Shown piece by piece: positions 51,688-60,355 of a stretch of DNA of 64,000 nt (its first letter is position 1; the number at the start of each line of letters is the position of its first letter). Position numbers and translations under genes: made by a program. Location: NCBI RefSeq assembly GCF_026625645.1, contig NZ_CP113056.1:3571001-3635000 (forward strand). The letters run 5' to 3'. The notes under the pieces are model-generated. The model saw nothing but the letters and a program-made list of their open reading frames with translations. It ran no database searches and was not told where the DNA came from. The DNA is from Ancylobacter sp. SL191 (lineage in GTDB: Bacteria > Pseudomonadota > Alphaproteobacteria > Rhizobiales > Xanthobacteraceae).

Positions 51688-52056
51688 TCAGCTCAGGATG
51701 AAGAACACCTTGCGCACATGGGTCAGGTTCTCCCAGGTGCCCTTGAAGCCGCGCGCGACCACGAAGCTCTCGCCGGGCCCGAATTCGCGGGCCTGCCCGG
51801 CGGCATCGGTGAGGCGGACGCGGCCCTCCAGCAAATGGCACATCTCGTCATAGTCGCAATCGACCCGCTCGCGGTGCGGCGGCGCCTCCCAGATGCCGGA
51901 AAAGGCGCCTTTCTCCACCTGGGTGAAATGCCGTCGGCTCTGCGCGACAAAGGGCACGTCCACCACGGCCGGATCGTCGGTGACAATGTCGCGGGCGGGA
52001 ACGGCGTCGGCATCAAAGGCGATGACGTGGCGGGGTGACATGCTGAAGGCCCTCAT
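51688..52056 (-). CDS. Cupin, DUF861/ureidoglycine-aminohydrolase-like
   Basis: A 122-residue single cupin. The core CDYDEMCHLLEGRVRLT and the following PGESFVVARGFKGTWENL fit the cupin_3 (DUF861) pattern. It is the last gene of the polyamine operon and overlaps the FAD-oxidase stop by four bases (ATGA), which fixes its start. Two other cupins of the same type lie in the operon at 58.3 and 58.7 kb, with similar KGTWE/KGVCT and CHFLEGR segments. It could bind a metabolite or act as a small hydrolase/isomerase. It converges with DUF1028 15 bases away. Confidence 0.85.
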   Translation of the reverse strand: MRAFSMSPRHVIAFDADAVPARDIVTDDPAVVDVPFVAQSRRHFTQVEKGAFSGIWEAPPHRERVDCDYDEMCHLLEGRVRLTDAAGQAREFGPGESFVVARGFKGTWENLTHVRKVFFILS

Positions 52057-53444
52057 GAATCAAAGCCGACGCCCATGGCGTCGAGCAGGCGATTGAAGCG
52101 CGAGCGGCGCCCGTCCCGGTCCTCCTGCGCCAGCCCGATCTGGGCGAGCCGCACGCCGAGCCAGCGCAGCGGTTCCGGCGGGAAGGGAAAGGGACGCGTG
52201 CGCGACATGGCGAGGCGGGTGCGCTCGGTCTCCACGCCGTCGAGCAGGTCGAGCATGGTCAGCGCGGCGAAGCGGCTGGCCGAGACTCCTTGCCCGGTGA
52301 AGCCCATCGCATAAGCGAGCTTTCCGCGCGCGGCGAGCCCGGCGAAGAAGGTGGTGCGCGCCGAGGTGTCGATGATGCCGCCCCAGGCATGGGTGAAGGT
52401 CACATCGGCGAGCGGCGGCAGCGCGCGGGCGAAATGGGTGGCGAGCTTGTTGTAGGTCTCGGCCCGATCGAGCAGCGCCGCATCGCGCCGCGAGCCGAAA
52501 TGATAGACCGCGTCATAGCCGCCCCAGAGGATGCGGTTGTCGGCGCTCTTGCGGATGTAGTGGAACTGGTTGCCGCTATCGGCCAGCGAGTGCCGCCCGG
52601 TCCAGCCGATGGAAGCGAGTTCTTCCTCGGTCAGCGGGCGCGTCATGATCGCGTAGTCGAAGATCGGGATGACGCTCGGGCGCAGCCGGCGCAGCAGCGG
52701 CGGCGCGGCATTGGTGGCGAGCACCGCCCTGCCCGCCTGTATCACGCCGCCGGGCGTCACCAGCTCGATGCCGGTCGCGCTCGTGCGCAGCGCCGTCACC
52801 GGCGTGTCCTCATAAAGCTCGACGCCCTGTGAAAGCACCACGCGGCGCAGCTCCGCCACGGTTTTTGCCGGGTTCACCTGCGCGTAGTTCGGCTCGAACA
52901 GGCCGGCGCCATAGACCGGGCTGCTTAGCTTTTCCGCCAAAGCGGCCCCGGTGAGCGGGTGGCTCTCAATGCCGAAGCGGCGGTGAGAGGCGGCGAGCGC
53001 GGTCAGCCCCTCGATCTGCCAGGGCGTCGCTGCGAGGGAGAGCTTGCCCGGCCGCTCGAACTCGATGTCGAGGCCGTAGCGGGCAACATCGTCGGCATAG
53101 GCGTCGAGATTCGCCCGGCCGAGGCGGATCAGCGTTTCCACCTCGCGCGGCCAGCGGCGCAGCGCATTGCCGAGGCCATGCGAGATGGACGGCGCGCAGA
53201 AGCCGCCATTGCGGCCGGAGGCGGCATTGCCGGTTCGGCCCGCTTCCACCAGCACTATGCGCGCCTGCGGGTCGCGCTCGCGGGCCTTCAGCGCCGTCCA
53301 AAGTCCGGTGAAACCGCCGCCAATGATGGCGAGGTCCGCCCGTGTGTCGCTGGCGAGCGGGGGCTGCGCGGGCGCTGGGGCAACCGTGTCGAACCAGTAG
53401 GGACGCAGCACGGCGTGTTTGAGGGTGGGCAGCAGCTCCATCAC
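52053..53444 (-). CDS. FAD-dependent amine oxidoreductase (PuuB-like, DAO family)
   Basis: A 463-residue flavoprotein. The N-terminal YWFDT followed by the dinucleotide motif AIIGGGFTGLWTAL, the segment GRNGGFCAPS and the C-terminal GFTGQGVSAS are as in gamma-glutamylputrescine oxidase PuuB and related DAO-family enzymes. These oxidise a primary or secondary amine to an aldehyde with O2. GTG 53444 is coupled to the upstream uridylyltransferase stop; ATG 53441 is an alternative. Two aldehyde dehydrogenases in the operon would take its product. No glutamate-ligase (PuuA) gene is in the window. Confidence 0.88.
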   Translation of the reverse strand: MMELLPTLKHAVLRPYWFDTVAPAPAQPPLASDTRADLAIIGGGFTGLWTALKARERDPQARIVLVEAGRTGNAASGRNGGFCAPSISHGLGNALRRWPREVETLIRLGRANLDAYADDVARYGLDIEFERPGKLSLAATPWQIEGLTALAASHRRFGIESHPLTGAALAEKLSSPVYGAGLFEPNYAQVNPAKTVAELRRVVLSQGVELYEDTPVTALRTSATGIELVTPGGVIQAGRAVLATNAAPPLLRRLRPSVIPIFDYAIMTRPLTEEELASIGWTGRHSLADSGNQFHYIRKSADNRILWGGYDAVYHFGSRRDAALLDRAETYNKLATHFARALPPLADVTFTHAWGGIIDTSARTTFFAGLAARGKLAYAMGFTGQGVSASRFAALTMLDLLDGVETERTRLAMSRTRPFPFPPEPLRWLGVRLAQIGLAQEDRDGRRSRFNRLLDAMGVGFDS

Positions 53445-54178
53445 GCGACGGCCTCCGCCAGCTTTTCTTCCAGCGCCGCCAGTTCCTCACGCGAGTTCAC
53501 GCCGGTCACTTCCAGCTCGCCCGCCTCGACGGTGGCGACGCGGTAGCCGTCCGCGCGGGCGAGCGCGACGATGTCGGTCAGATAGTACTCGCCCTTGGCA
53601 TTGGCGCAGCCGACGCGGCCAAGCCACGGGAACAACAGATCGCCCCGCACCGCCATGACGCCGGAATTGCAGAAGCCGATGGCCCGCTCGGCGTCGCTCG
53701 CGTCGCTGTGCTCGACGATGCGCAGGAGGCTGCCATCCGCCGCCGTCACCAGCCGCCCATAGGCGCGGGTGTCGATGGGGCGGAAGCCGAGCACGGCGAG
53801 CGCGACGTCACCGCTCACCGCCGCGCAGAGCGCGCGCATGGTGGCGGGGGTGATGAGCGGCACGTCGCCATAGAGGATGAGCACCGTGCCAGAGAGGCCG
53901 GCCAGCTCACCTTCCGCCGCCCGCACCGCATCGGCGGTGCCGAGTTGCTCGTGCTGGATCGCCTTCGGCAGAGCGGGAAAAGCCTCCTCGATCTGCTCGC
54001 GCCCGGCACCGACGACCAGCACGACCTTCTCCGCCGCGATCTGAGCGAGACTGTCGAGAAGATGCGCCAGCATCGGCCTACCCTTCAGCTTATGCAGCAC
54101 CTTGTGCAAGGGCGAGCCCATGCGGCTGCCCTTGCCGGCGGCGAGCACGACGGCGGCGATGGGGGACGTCGCGCTCAT
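53441..54178 (-). CDS. Stand-alone GlmU-type uridylyltransferase domain
   Basis: A 245-residue nucleotidyltransferase corresponding to the N-terminal half of GlmU: VVLAAGKGSRMGSPLHKVLHKL, HEQLGTADAVRAA, LYGDVPLITP, AYGRLVTA, NSGVMAV, and the GlmU-like end KGEYYLTDIVALA plus VTGVNSREELAALE. The C-terminal left-handed beta-helix acetyltransferase is absent. Full GlmU makes UDP-GlcNAc; the half domain should make UDP-sugar from a sugar 1-phosphate. It begins at ATG 54178, overlapping the ALDH stop by four bases, and sits in the operon with an AmgK-like kinase and a glycosyltransferase. A second, full glmU must exist elsewhere (inferred). Confidence 0.8.
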   Translation of the reverse strand: MSATSPIAAVVLAAGKGSRMGSPLHKVLHKLKGRPMLAHLLDSLAQIAAEKVVLVVGAGREQIEEAFPALPKAIQHEQLGTADAVRAAEGELAGLSGTVLILYGDVPLITPATMRALCAAVSGDVALAVLGFRPIDTRAYGRLVTAADGSLLRIVEHSDASDAERAIGFCNSGVMAVRGDLLFPWLGRVGCANAKGEYYLTDIVALARADGYRVATVEAGELEVTGVNSREELAALEEKLAEAVA

Positions 54179-55677
54179 GCCGGCCCCGGCAAATACCAGC
54201 CCCACACTTCGGACGGGTCGAAACGGGTGATCTGCTTGGTCTCGAAATAGGCGTCATAGCCGGCGCGGCCGAGTTCGCGGCCAATGCCGGAGGTCTTGAA
54301 GCCGCCCCAGGGCAGCTGGGTGAAGGTCGGCTGCGAGCAGTTCACCCAGACGATGCCGGCGCGCAGCTTGCGCGCGACGCGCTCGCAGCGCTCGAGATCA
54401 TCCGACATGACGGCGGCGGCGAGGCCATAGGCGCTGTCATTGGCGAGGATGAGCGCCTCCTCCTCGGTGTCGAACGGGTTCACGCAGACCACGGGGCCGA
54501 AGATCTCCTCGCGCCAGATGCCGGCATCAACAGGCACGTCGGCGAAGATGGTGGGCGTGAGGAAGTACCCCTGCGCCAGCCCCTCCGGCCGCTCCCCGCC
54601 GGAGACCAGCCGCGCGCCAGACGCCTTGCCACTGGCGATGGCGGCAAGGATCTTGTCGTACTGACCCTTGGAGACGATGGGGCCCAGCTTCACGCCGGGA
54701 GCGTCGCCCGGACCGATGGTTATGGCTTCCGCCGCCTCCTTCAACCGCGCCAGCAGGCGGGGATAGAGGCTGCGCTCGACCAGCACGCGTGAGGTGGCCG
54801 AGCAAACCTCGCCCTTGTTCCAGAAGATGCCGAACAGGATCCACTCGACCGCCTTCTCGACATCGCAATCGGCGAAGACGAGGAAGGGCGACTTGCCGCC
54901 AAGCTCCAGCGCCACGGTGCGGATGCCGGCGGCGGCCGCCATCATCACCTTGCGCCCCGTGGCGACCGAGCCGGTGAAGGCCAGCTTGTCGCAGACTGGG
55001 TGATCGGCAAGCGGCTGGCCCGCCTCCGGGCCGGTGCCGGTGACAAGGTTGAACACGCCCGCCGGAATGCCGGCCTCGTGGATGATCTCGGCCAGCGTCT
55101 CGCACGACAGCGAGCAGAGTTCGGACGGCTTCAGGATAATCGTGCAGCCCGCCGCGAGCGCCGGCGCCACCTTCCACACCGCCATCAGCAGCGGGTAGTT
55201 CCACGGCGTGATGGCGCCGACCACGCCGAGCGGCTCGCGGGTGATGCTGGCGCGAAAGCGGGCGTCGCCGACATCGACCTCCTCGTCCGCGCGGCTGTCC
55301 TCGGCCTCGGCGAGACCGGCGTAATAGTCGAAGGTGAAGGCGGCATCGCCGACATCCCATTCGGCTTCCGGCAGCGGCTTGCCATTGTCGCGCACCTCGA
55401 TGGCGGCGATCTCGGAAAGGCGCGCGCGCAGACCCTCAGCCACCTTGCGCAAGAAGGCCCCGCGCTCGGCGCCGGTGAGGCCGGACCACACGCCGGCATC
55501 AAACGCCCGGCGCGCCGCACGCACCGCGCGGTCGATGTCCTCGGCCTGCCCGGCGGCGACATGGGCGAAGGGCTGTTCCGTCGCCGGGTCGATGGCCGGG
55601 AAGCTGCCGCCGGCCGCCGGGGCAGCGAAGGCACCGTCAATGTAAAGGCGCGTTGTGTGCATCGGGCTCGCCCTCAT
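54175..55677 (-). CDS. Aldehyde dehydrogenase (betaine-aldehyde/gamma-aminobutyraldehyde type)
   Basis: A 500-residue NAD(P)-dependent aldehyde dehydrogenase with catalytic Cys292 (NKGEVCSATSR), general-base Glu258 (ALELGGKS) and Asn160 (ITPWNYP) in the correct order. This is the amine-derived aldehyde subgroup (BADH/PuuC-like). Start 55677 or the ATG at 55662; GAGGG before the latter is a better ribosome site. It lies between two operon partners and should oxidise the aldehyde made by the FAD oxidase to an acid. A second, differently branched ALDH is next to it. Confidence 0.9.
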   Translation of the reverse strand: MRASPMHTTRLYIDGAFAAPAAGGSFPAIDPATEQPFAHVAAGQAEDIDRAVRAARRAFDAGVWSGLTGAERGAFLRKVAEGLRARLSEIAAIEVRDNGKPLPEAEWDVGDAAFTFDYYAGLAEAEDSRADEEVDVGDARFRASITREPLGVVGAITPWNYPLLMAVWKVAPALAAGCTIILKPSELCSLSCETLAEIIHEAGIPAGVFNLVTGTGPEAGQPLADHPVCDKLAFTGSVATGRKVMMAAAAGIRTVALELGGKSPFLVFADCDVEKAVEWILFGIFWNKGEVCSATSRVLVERSLYPRLLARLKEAAEAITIGPGDAPGVKLGPIVSKGQYDKILAAIASGKASGARLVSGGERPEGLAQGYFLTPTIFADVPVDAGIWREEIFGPVVCVNPFDTEEEALILANDSAYGLAAAVMSDDLERCERVARKLRAGIVWVNCSQPTFTQLPWGGFKTSGIGRELGRAGYDAYFETKQITRFDPSEVWGWYLPGPA

Positions 55678-55691
55678 CAGACCTGCTCGTT

Positions 55692-57236
55692 TCAGACGTG
55701 TTTGCGGCCACCCGTCCCCGACCGGTCGAGGAACCAGTCATCCGGGTAGGGATACCACCACTCGTGAATCTGCGGCTTGTGGTCCATGACGACCATTTTC
55801 GAGCGGCGGAAGGCGTCGAGCCCCTGCCGGCCGAGTTCGCGGCCCATGCCGGAGGCCTTCCAGCCGCCGAAGGGCAGCGCGTCATTGTCGATCATCGGGT
55901 TGTTCACCCAGACCATGCCGGCCTCCAGCCGCTCGGACGCCTCGATGGCCTCTTCCAGCGACGTGGTGAAGATCGAGGCACCGAGCCCGAACGGGCTGTC
56001 ATTGGCCGCGGTGATTGCCGCGTCGAAATCCGCCACGCGGCAGACCGCGACGACGGGACCGAACGCCTCCTCGCGCAGGATCTCCATGTCGGGCGTGCAG
56101 CCGGTGAGAATGGTCGGCTCGTAGAACCAGCCGGTCTCCAGCCCCTCAGGGATACGCCCGCCGCACGCGATCGTCGCGCCCTTGGCGACCGCGTCGGCGA
56201 CGAGGCGCATCACCTTGTCGCGCGCCGCTTTCGACACCAGCGGGCCGAGTTCGTTCTTCTCCAGCCCGTTGCCTATGCGCAGACGCTTGGTCTCGCGCAC
56301 GAAGGCCTCGACGAACGCGTCATGGATGGCATCGACGGCGTAGATTCGCTCGGTCGAGGTGCAGACCTGCCCGGACATGTGGAAGGCACCCGTCACCGCG
56401 CCTGCCGCCGCCACATCAATGGGGGCCGAGGCGGCGATGATCATCGGATCGGAGCCGCCGGCCTCGATGACGGCCGGCTTCATCTTCGCCGCCGCCGCCA
56501 TGGCGACCGCGCGCCCGCCCGCCACCGAGCCGGTAAAGGCCACGGCATGGGTGCGGTCGCTGTCCACCAGCGCCTTGCCCACCTCCGCGCCGCCCGGCAA
56601 GCACGCGACGAGCCCTTCCGGCAGGCCGTCGAACACCTTCATGAATTCCAGCGTGCACAGCGTCGTCGCCTCGGCGGGCTTGACGATGCAGCCATTGCCG
56701 GCGGCGAGCGAGGCCGCGACCGTCCAGCACATCAGCAGGATCGGGAAGTTGAACGGCATGATGTGGACGGAGACGCCCAGCGCCTCGTGCCGCGCATATT
56801 GGGTCGAGCCGATCTGCGTTGTGCCGGCGATCTTGCCGGCATCGTCGCGCGCCATCTCCGCGTAATAGCGGAAGATCGGCGCGACATTGGCGAGTTCGCC
56901 AATGGCCTCGGGATAGGGCTTGCCCATCTCCCGGCTCATCAGGATGGCGCAGTCGGTGAAGTTCGCCGTCTCGATGCGATTGGCGAGCGCGTGCAGCGCC
57001 TTGGCGCGGCTCTTGGCGTCGGTGCGGTTCCACAGCTTCTGCGCGGCGTTGACGCGGGCGAGAACCGCCGCGATCTCCTCGCCCGTCACCTCGACTCGGC
57101 GGCCGACCTCCTCCAGCGTCGCCGGGTCGATCACCGGATGGGTGACGCCCATGGAGGGGTGAAGACCGGGGCTGAGATAATAGCGCGGGGCGGCAAGATC
57201 GGCGGGGGTAAGCTCAGGCATGCGATGTTCCTTCAT
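55692..57236 (-). CDS. Aldehyde dehydrogenase, succinate-semialdehyde-like
   Basis: A 514-residue ALDH with Cys292 (SGQVCTSTERIY), Glu258 (VIEAGGSDPMII) and Asn163 (PFNFP). SREMGKPYPEAIGE and the 'EAGGSDP' variant resemble SSADH-type enzymes. So one ALDH may act on the amine aldehyde and this one on a semialdehyde. ATG 57236 is coupled to the preceding kinase gene (ATGA); an internal ATG at 57221 has a better ribosome site (AAGGAA). Confidence 0.9.
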   Translation of the reverse strand: MKEHRMPELTPADLAAPRYYLSPGLHPSMGVTHPVIDPATLEEVGRRVEVTGEEIAAVLARVNAAQKLWNRTDAKSRAKALHALANRIETANFTDCAILMSREMGKPYPEAIGELANVAPIFRYYAEMARDDAGKIAGTTQIGSTQYARHEALGVSVHIMPFNFPILLMCWTVAASLAAGNGCIVKPAEATTLCTLEFMKVFDGLPEGLVACLPGGAEVGKALVDSDRTHAVAFTGSVAGGRAVAMAAAAKMKPAVIEAGGSDPMIIAASAPIDVAAAGAVTGAFHMSGQVCTSTERIYAVDAIHDAFVEAFVRETKRLRIGNGLEKNELGPLVSKAARDKVMRLVADAVAKGATIACGGRIPEGLETGWFYEPTILTGCTPDMEILREEAFGPVVAVCRVADFDAAITAANDSPFGLGASIFTTSLEEAIEASERLEAGMVWVNNPMIDNDALPFGGWKASGMGRELGRQGLDAFRRSKMVVMDHKPQIHEWWYPYPDDWFLDRSGTGGRKHV

Positions 57237-58300
57237 GCCGGCGCGCGAGGCGCGGCCAGCCGGGACGCCAGTGCCTCGCCGCGCGCGCGCAAGTCTGGCA
57301 GCGCCTCGGCAAGGAATGCGGCGATGGGTGTGAGGGTGGCGGCATCAAGGGCCGCCTCCAGCTGGCCGAGCACGCGCGGCAGCCAGGTGAGGTAATGCGC
57401 CTTGCCGTCGCGCTGGCAGAGCCGCACGAAGACGCCCGCGATGCGGGCATGGCGCTGCGCGCCCATCAAATGATAGCGCGCGCGGATCGCCCGCGCTTCG
57501 GCTTCATTGCCCGCCAGCGCGTCGATGTAGCGGTCCAGCATCGCCTCTTCGAGGCCGGGAGCGAGGTCGCGCCGGGCGTCCTGCAGCAGCGAGACGAGGT
57601 CATATTCGCGCGGCCCGCGCACCGCGTCCTGAAAGTCGAGCAGGCCGCAGCGGGCGACGCCGTCGCGCCCGTCGAGTTCCATCAGGTTGTCGACATGGAA
57701 GTCGCGCAGCACCAGCGCCTCCTGCCGGCCATAGAGCGGGGTGAGCGCCGCGTCCCATAGCTCAAGGAAGCGCTGGGTGAAGGCGGCACGCTCCATCTCC
57801 GGCGCCAGCGCCGGGGCGAACCAGTCGCAGAACACGGTGAGTTCGGTGAGCCAGACATCGCGGTCATAGAAGGGCTGCGAGACCGCCGCCCCCTCGGGCG
57901 ATTGATGCAGATGCGCCAGCGCGTCGATGGCGAGCGCGTAGAGTTCCTCTTCGGAGCGCCCGGCCCTGAGGCGGCGCGCATAGGTGGCGTCGCCCCAGTC
58001 CTCGATCAGCGCGAGGCAATGCACCGGGTCCGCCGCCTCGACGCGCGGCGCCGACAGGCCGAGCCCGTTCAGGTGCCGCGCGACGCGGATATAGGAGGCG
58101 AAGCCCTCCGGGTCGGTGCGGTCCTCCATCAGCAGCAGGCCGGCGTCCGGCAGCCGGTAGTAGCGGCGCGCCGAAGCATCGCCCGGCAGCGCCATGAGCG
58201 GCACGCCGGCCTGCCCATGGCGCGCCAGAAAGGTCACGCCGGGGGGATCCAGCCGCACGGCCGGACCGGACTCCTTGCTAAGGGGGACGGCCACGCTCAT
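57233..58300 (-). CDS. APH-family phosphotransferase, AmgK-like
   Basis: A 355-residue kinase of the aminoglycoside/choline-phosphotransferase fold: substrate loop GDASARRYYRL (about 40-50), LIEDWGDATYARRL, catalytic Asp200 in LRDFHVDNLM, and metal Asp222 in LLDFQDAVRGPREYDLVSLL. The 'DFQDAV-GP--YDLVSLL' motif and the GDAS-RRY loop are what I know from AmgK, the anomeric MurNAc/GlcNAc kinase of cell-wall recycling. Combined with the GlmU-type domain, a sugar-1-phosphate route to a UDP-sugar is likely. Choline or ethanolamine kinase is the alternative. It overlaps the upstream cupin by four bases. Confidence 0.78.
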   Translation of the reverse strand: MSVAVPLSKESGPAVRLDPPGVTFLARHGQAGVPLMALPGDASARRYYRLPDAGLLLMEDRTDPEGFASYIRVARHLNGLGLSAPRVEAADPVHCLALIEDWGDATYARRLRAGRSEEELYALAIDALAHLHQSPEGAAVSQPFYDRDVWLTELTVFCDWFAPALAPEMERAAFTQRFLELWDAALTPLYGRQEALVLRDFHVDNLMELDGRDGVARCGLLDFQDAVRGPREYDLVSLLQDARRDLAPGLEEAMLDRYIDALAGNEAEARAIRARYHLMGAQRHARIAGVFVRLCQRDGKAHYLTWLPRVLGQLEAALDAATLTPIAAFLAEALPDLRARGEALASRLAAPRAPA

Positions 58301-58644
58301 CGGATCATGTAGACCTTCTTGATGGTCTCATGGACCGTGCAGACGCCCTTCCAGTCCTTCGGGAAAAAGGCGGCGGTGTCCGGGGTGATCTCGATCACCT
58401 CGCCGCTCTCATGCACATAGGTGCAGCGCCCCTCCAGGAAGTGGCAGAACTCGTCGGAGGTGACGTGGCACTCCCACTCGCCGGGCGTGCAGATCCACAG
58501 GCCGCATTCGGACTGGCCGTTCGGGCCCTTGTGGATCACCTGGCCGGAGACGTGGGACTGGCCCTCGATCATGGTCGGGATGATGCCCCAATCAACCACA
58601 TCGGTAACGGAAAGCGGCTTCTTCATCAGGGGGGTCGCGGTCAT
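58297..58644 (-). CDS. Cupin, small (DUF861-like)
   Basis: A 115-residue cupin. Core: VTSDEFCHFLEGRCTYVHESG followed by FPKDWKGVCTVHE and a C-terminal KKVYMIR. It is paralogous to the cupin directly upstream, sharing GPNGQSE-type, CTPGEW and DEFCHF segments. I start at ATG 58644; a GTG at 58653, abutting the upstream gene's stop, is possible. It is a co-transcribed member of the polyamine operon; the ligand is unknown. Confidence 0.8.
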   Translation of the reverse strand: MTATPLMKKPLSVTDVVDWGIIPTMIEGQSHVSGQVIHKGPNGQSECGLWICTPGEWECHVTSDEFCHFLEGRCTYVHESGEVIEITPDTAAFFPKDWKGVCTVHETIKKVYMIR

Positions 58645-58653
58645 GTGTTTCAC

Positions 58654-59013
58654 TCAAACCAGCATGTAGATGTTGCGGATGGTCTCGATCACCTCGGCCT
58701 CGCCCTCATAGCCGCCGGGAAACAGCACGCAGGTGCCGGCCTCCACCTCGGTGACCTCGCCGGTGACGGCGGTGTAGCGGGCGCGGCCGGAGACGAAGTG
58801 GCAGAACTCGTCGCGCGGCACGGAGATTTTCCAGCGGCCGGGGGTGCAAACCCAGATGCCGGTCTCCGGCGAGTTGCCCGGCCCCTTGAACAGCAGGCGG
58901 CCGGTGGAGTGCGAGGCGCCCTCGATGGAATCGGGCTGCGCGCCCCAGTCCACGAGGTCGTCATAGGTCGTGGCGCCATGGATGTGCGGCGCGGAGCTTT
59001 TCAGATTGGTCAT
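58654..59013 (-). CDS. Cupin, small (DUF861-like), paralog of its neighbour
   Basis: A 119-residue cupin with VPRDEFCHFVSGRARYTAVTG and FPGGYEGEAEVIETIRNIYML, alignable by eye to the cupin at 58297 along most of its length. ATG 59013 is used; GTG 59022 would overlap the glycosyltransferase stop by four bases and is equally plausible. Tandem cupins suggest a two-step or heteromeric role. Confidence 0.8.
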   Translation of the reverse strand: MTNLKSSAPHIHGATTYDDLVDWGAQPDSIEGASHSTGRLLFKGPGNSPETGIWVCTPGRWKISVPRDEFCHFVSGRARYTAVTGEVTEVEAGTCVLFPGGYEGEAEVIETIRNIYMLV

Positions 59014-59018
59014 GGCGG

Positions 59019-60293
59019 TCACGCCAGAGCGGTGAGCAGGCGCGCGGCCTTCTTCGGGCCCTCGCAGCTCTGCATATGGGCGGAGGTGGCGGCGAGCTTG
59101 GCCTTGATCGCCGGATCGGTGAGGCAGGCCTCGATCTTGGCGATCAGCTCCTCGTCGGTCCAGTCATAGCGCTCGGAGCGGAAGCCGTGGCCGGTCTCCT
59201 CGACCCGCATGGCGTTGTCATGCCCGTCCCAGACATAGGGCATGATGATCGCCGGCTTGCCGAAATAGAGGCACTCGGTGAATGAGTTGTTGCCGCCGTG
59301 ATGGATGACGGCATCGACCTGCGGGATGACCGAAGGCTGCGGGAACCAGCTCGCCAGCGCGACATTCTCCGGCACGTCCGTGTAGCTCGCGAGATAGTCG
59401 CCGACATTGACCAGCGCGCGGTAACGGGTCTTGCCGACCAGCGCGATCAGGCGCTTCAGCAGCTCCGTATCGCCCGAGCCGAGCGAGCCGAAGGAGATGT
59501 AGAGCAGCGGGCCGTCATTGTTCTTGGCGAAGGTCGGCACGGTGTAGGGCTCGTCCTTGCGCACGCAGCCTTCCAGATACTGGAAGCGCGCCGGGTCGAG
59601 CGGCACCGCCCGCTTGTACTTGGCCTGCTCGGGATAGAGCAGCAGGTTGAGATAGGGCGAAGCCTCGAAGAACTGGCCGAGCGGATAGGCCTCTTCGCCA
59701 TTTTCGGCGAGGAAGGCGTTGAACGCGTCATGGATCGGCTTGATGACCTCGTTGAACTTCGCCCGGAAAGCGGCGTGGCCCTCATGGTCGTTCTCGCCCA
59801 TGCCGGAGAGATGCGGCGGGATCGCCTCGTCCTCGATCTCGTTCTCCGAGCAGGAGATGATGCGCACCCATGGCACGCCGGACTGCTTGATGGCCGGGAA
59901 GAGGATGACGTTATCGACCGCGATCACATCCGGCTTGATGCGCGCGAGCACGCCCGGCAGATCCTTCTGCGCCCATGTGGCGCTGGAGACGATGGCCTCC
60001 CAGCATTCCCGGACATAGTTGTCGAGCTGGTCGATCGGCTTCTTCGAGAAGTTCGGGATGTGGCCGTTGATGAAGTCCTCCCAGAACTTCGCCATCTGTT
60101 CGGGCGGCATCGGCTCGGACAGCGCGACCGGGTGCGCCTCGAAGCCATAGCCCTCATAGACCGAGATGAAGCCGGGATCGGACAGGAACACCGCCTTGTG
60201 GCCGAGCGCCGTGACCGCCTGGGCGATGCCGACGGAGTTGAGGGCCGGACCGAAGGCCGCTTCGGGGAAGAAGGCGAAGGTCTTCTGTTCCAT
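59019..60293 (-). CDS. UDP-glycosyltransferase (MGT/GT1 family)
   Basis: A 424-residue GT-B glycosyltransferase. The acceptor half opens FAFFPEAAFGPALNSVGIAQAVTALGH. The donor half has LLYISFGSLGSG, WFPQPSVIP and the UDP-binding signature HHGGNNSFTECLYFGKPAIIMP with a downstream D-N (about residues 325-365). GT1 enzymes move a sugar from UDP-sugar to a small acceptor such as a macrolide, sterol or amine. Start 60293 follows GAGG. It lies between the importer ATPase and the cupins in one operon, so it may glycosylate the imported amine or a derivative. Confidence 0.85.
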   Translation of the reverse strand: MEQKTFAFFPEAAFGPALNSVGIAQAVTALGHKAVFLSDPGFISVYEGYGFEAHPVALSEPMPPEQMAKFWEDFINGHIPNFSKKPIDQLDNYVRECWEAIVSSATWAQKDLPGVLARIKPDVIAVDNVILFPAIKQSGVPWVRIISCSENEIEDEAIPPHLSGMGENDHEGHAAFRAKFNEVIKPIHDAFNAFLAENGEEAYPLGQFFEASPYLNLLLYPEQAKYKRAVPLDPARFQYLEGCVRKDEPYTVPTFAKNNDGPLLYISFGSLGSGDTELLKRLIALVGKTRYRALVNVGDYLASYTDVPENVALASWFPQPSVIPQVDAVIHHGGNNSFTECLYFGKPAIIMPYVWDGHDNAMRVEETGHGFRSERYDWTDEELIAKIEACLTDPAIKAKLAATSAHMQSCEGPKKAARLLTALA

Positions 60294-60355
60294 CGTTTAA
60301 CCTCTCTGGAAGCGCCTCTTGGCGGGCGCCGGTGGTGTCGTTCGCGGGGACGGCG

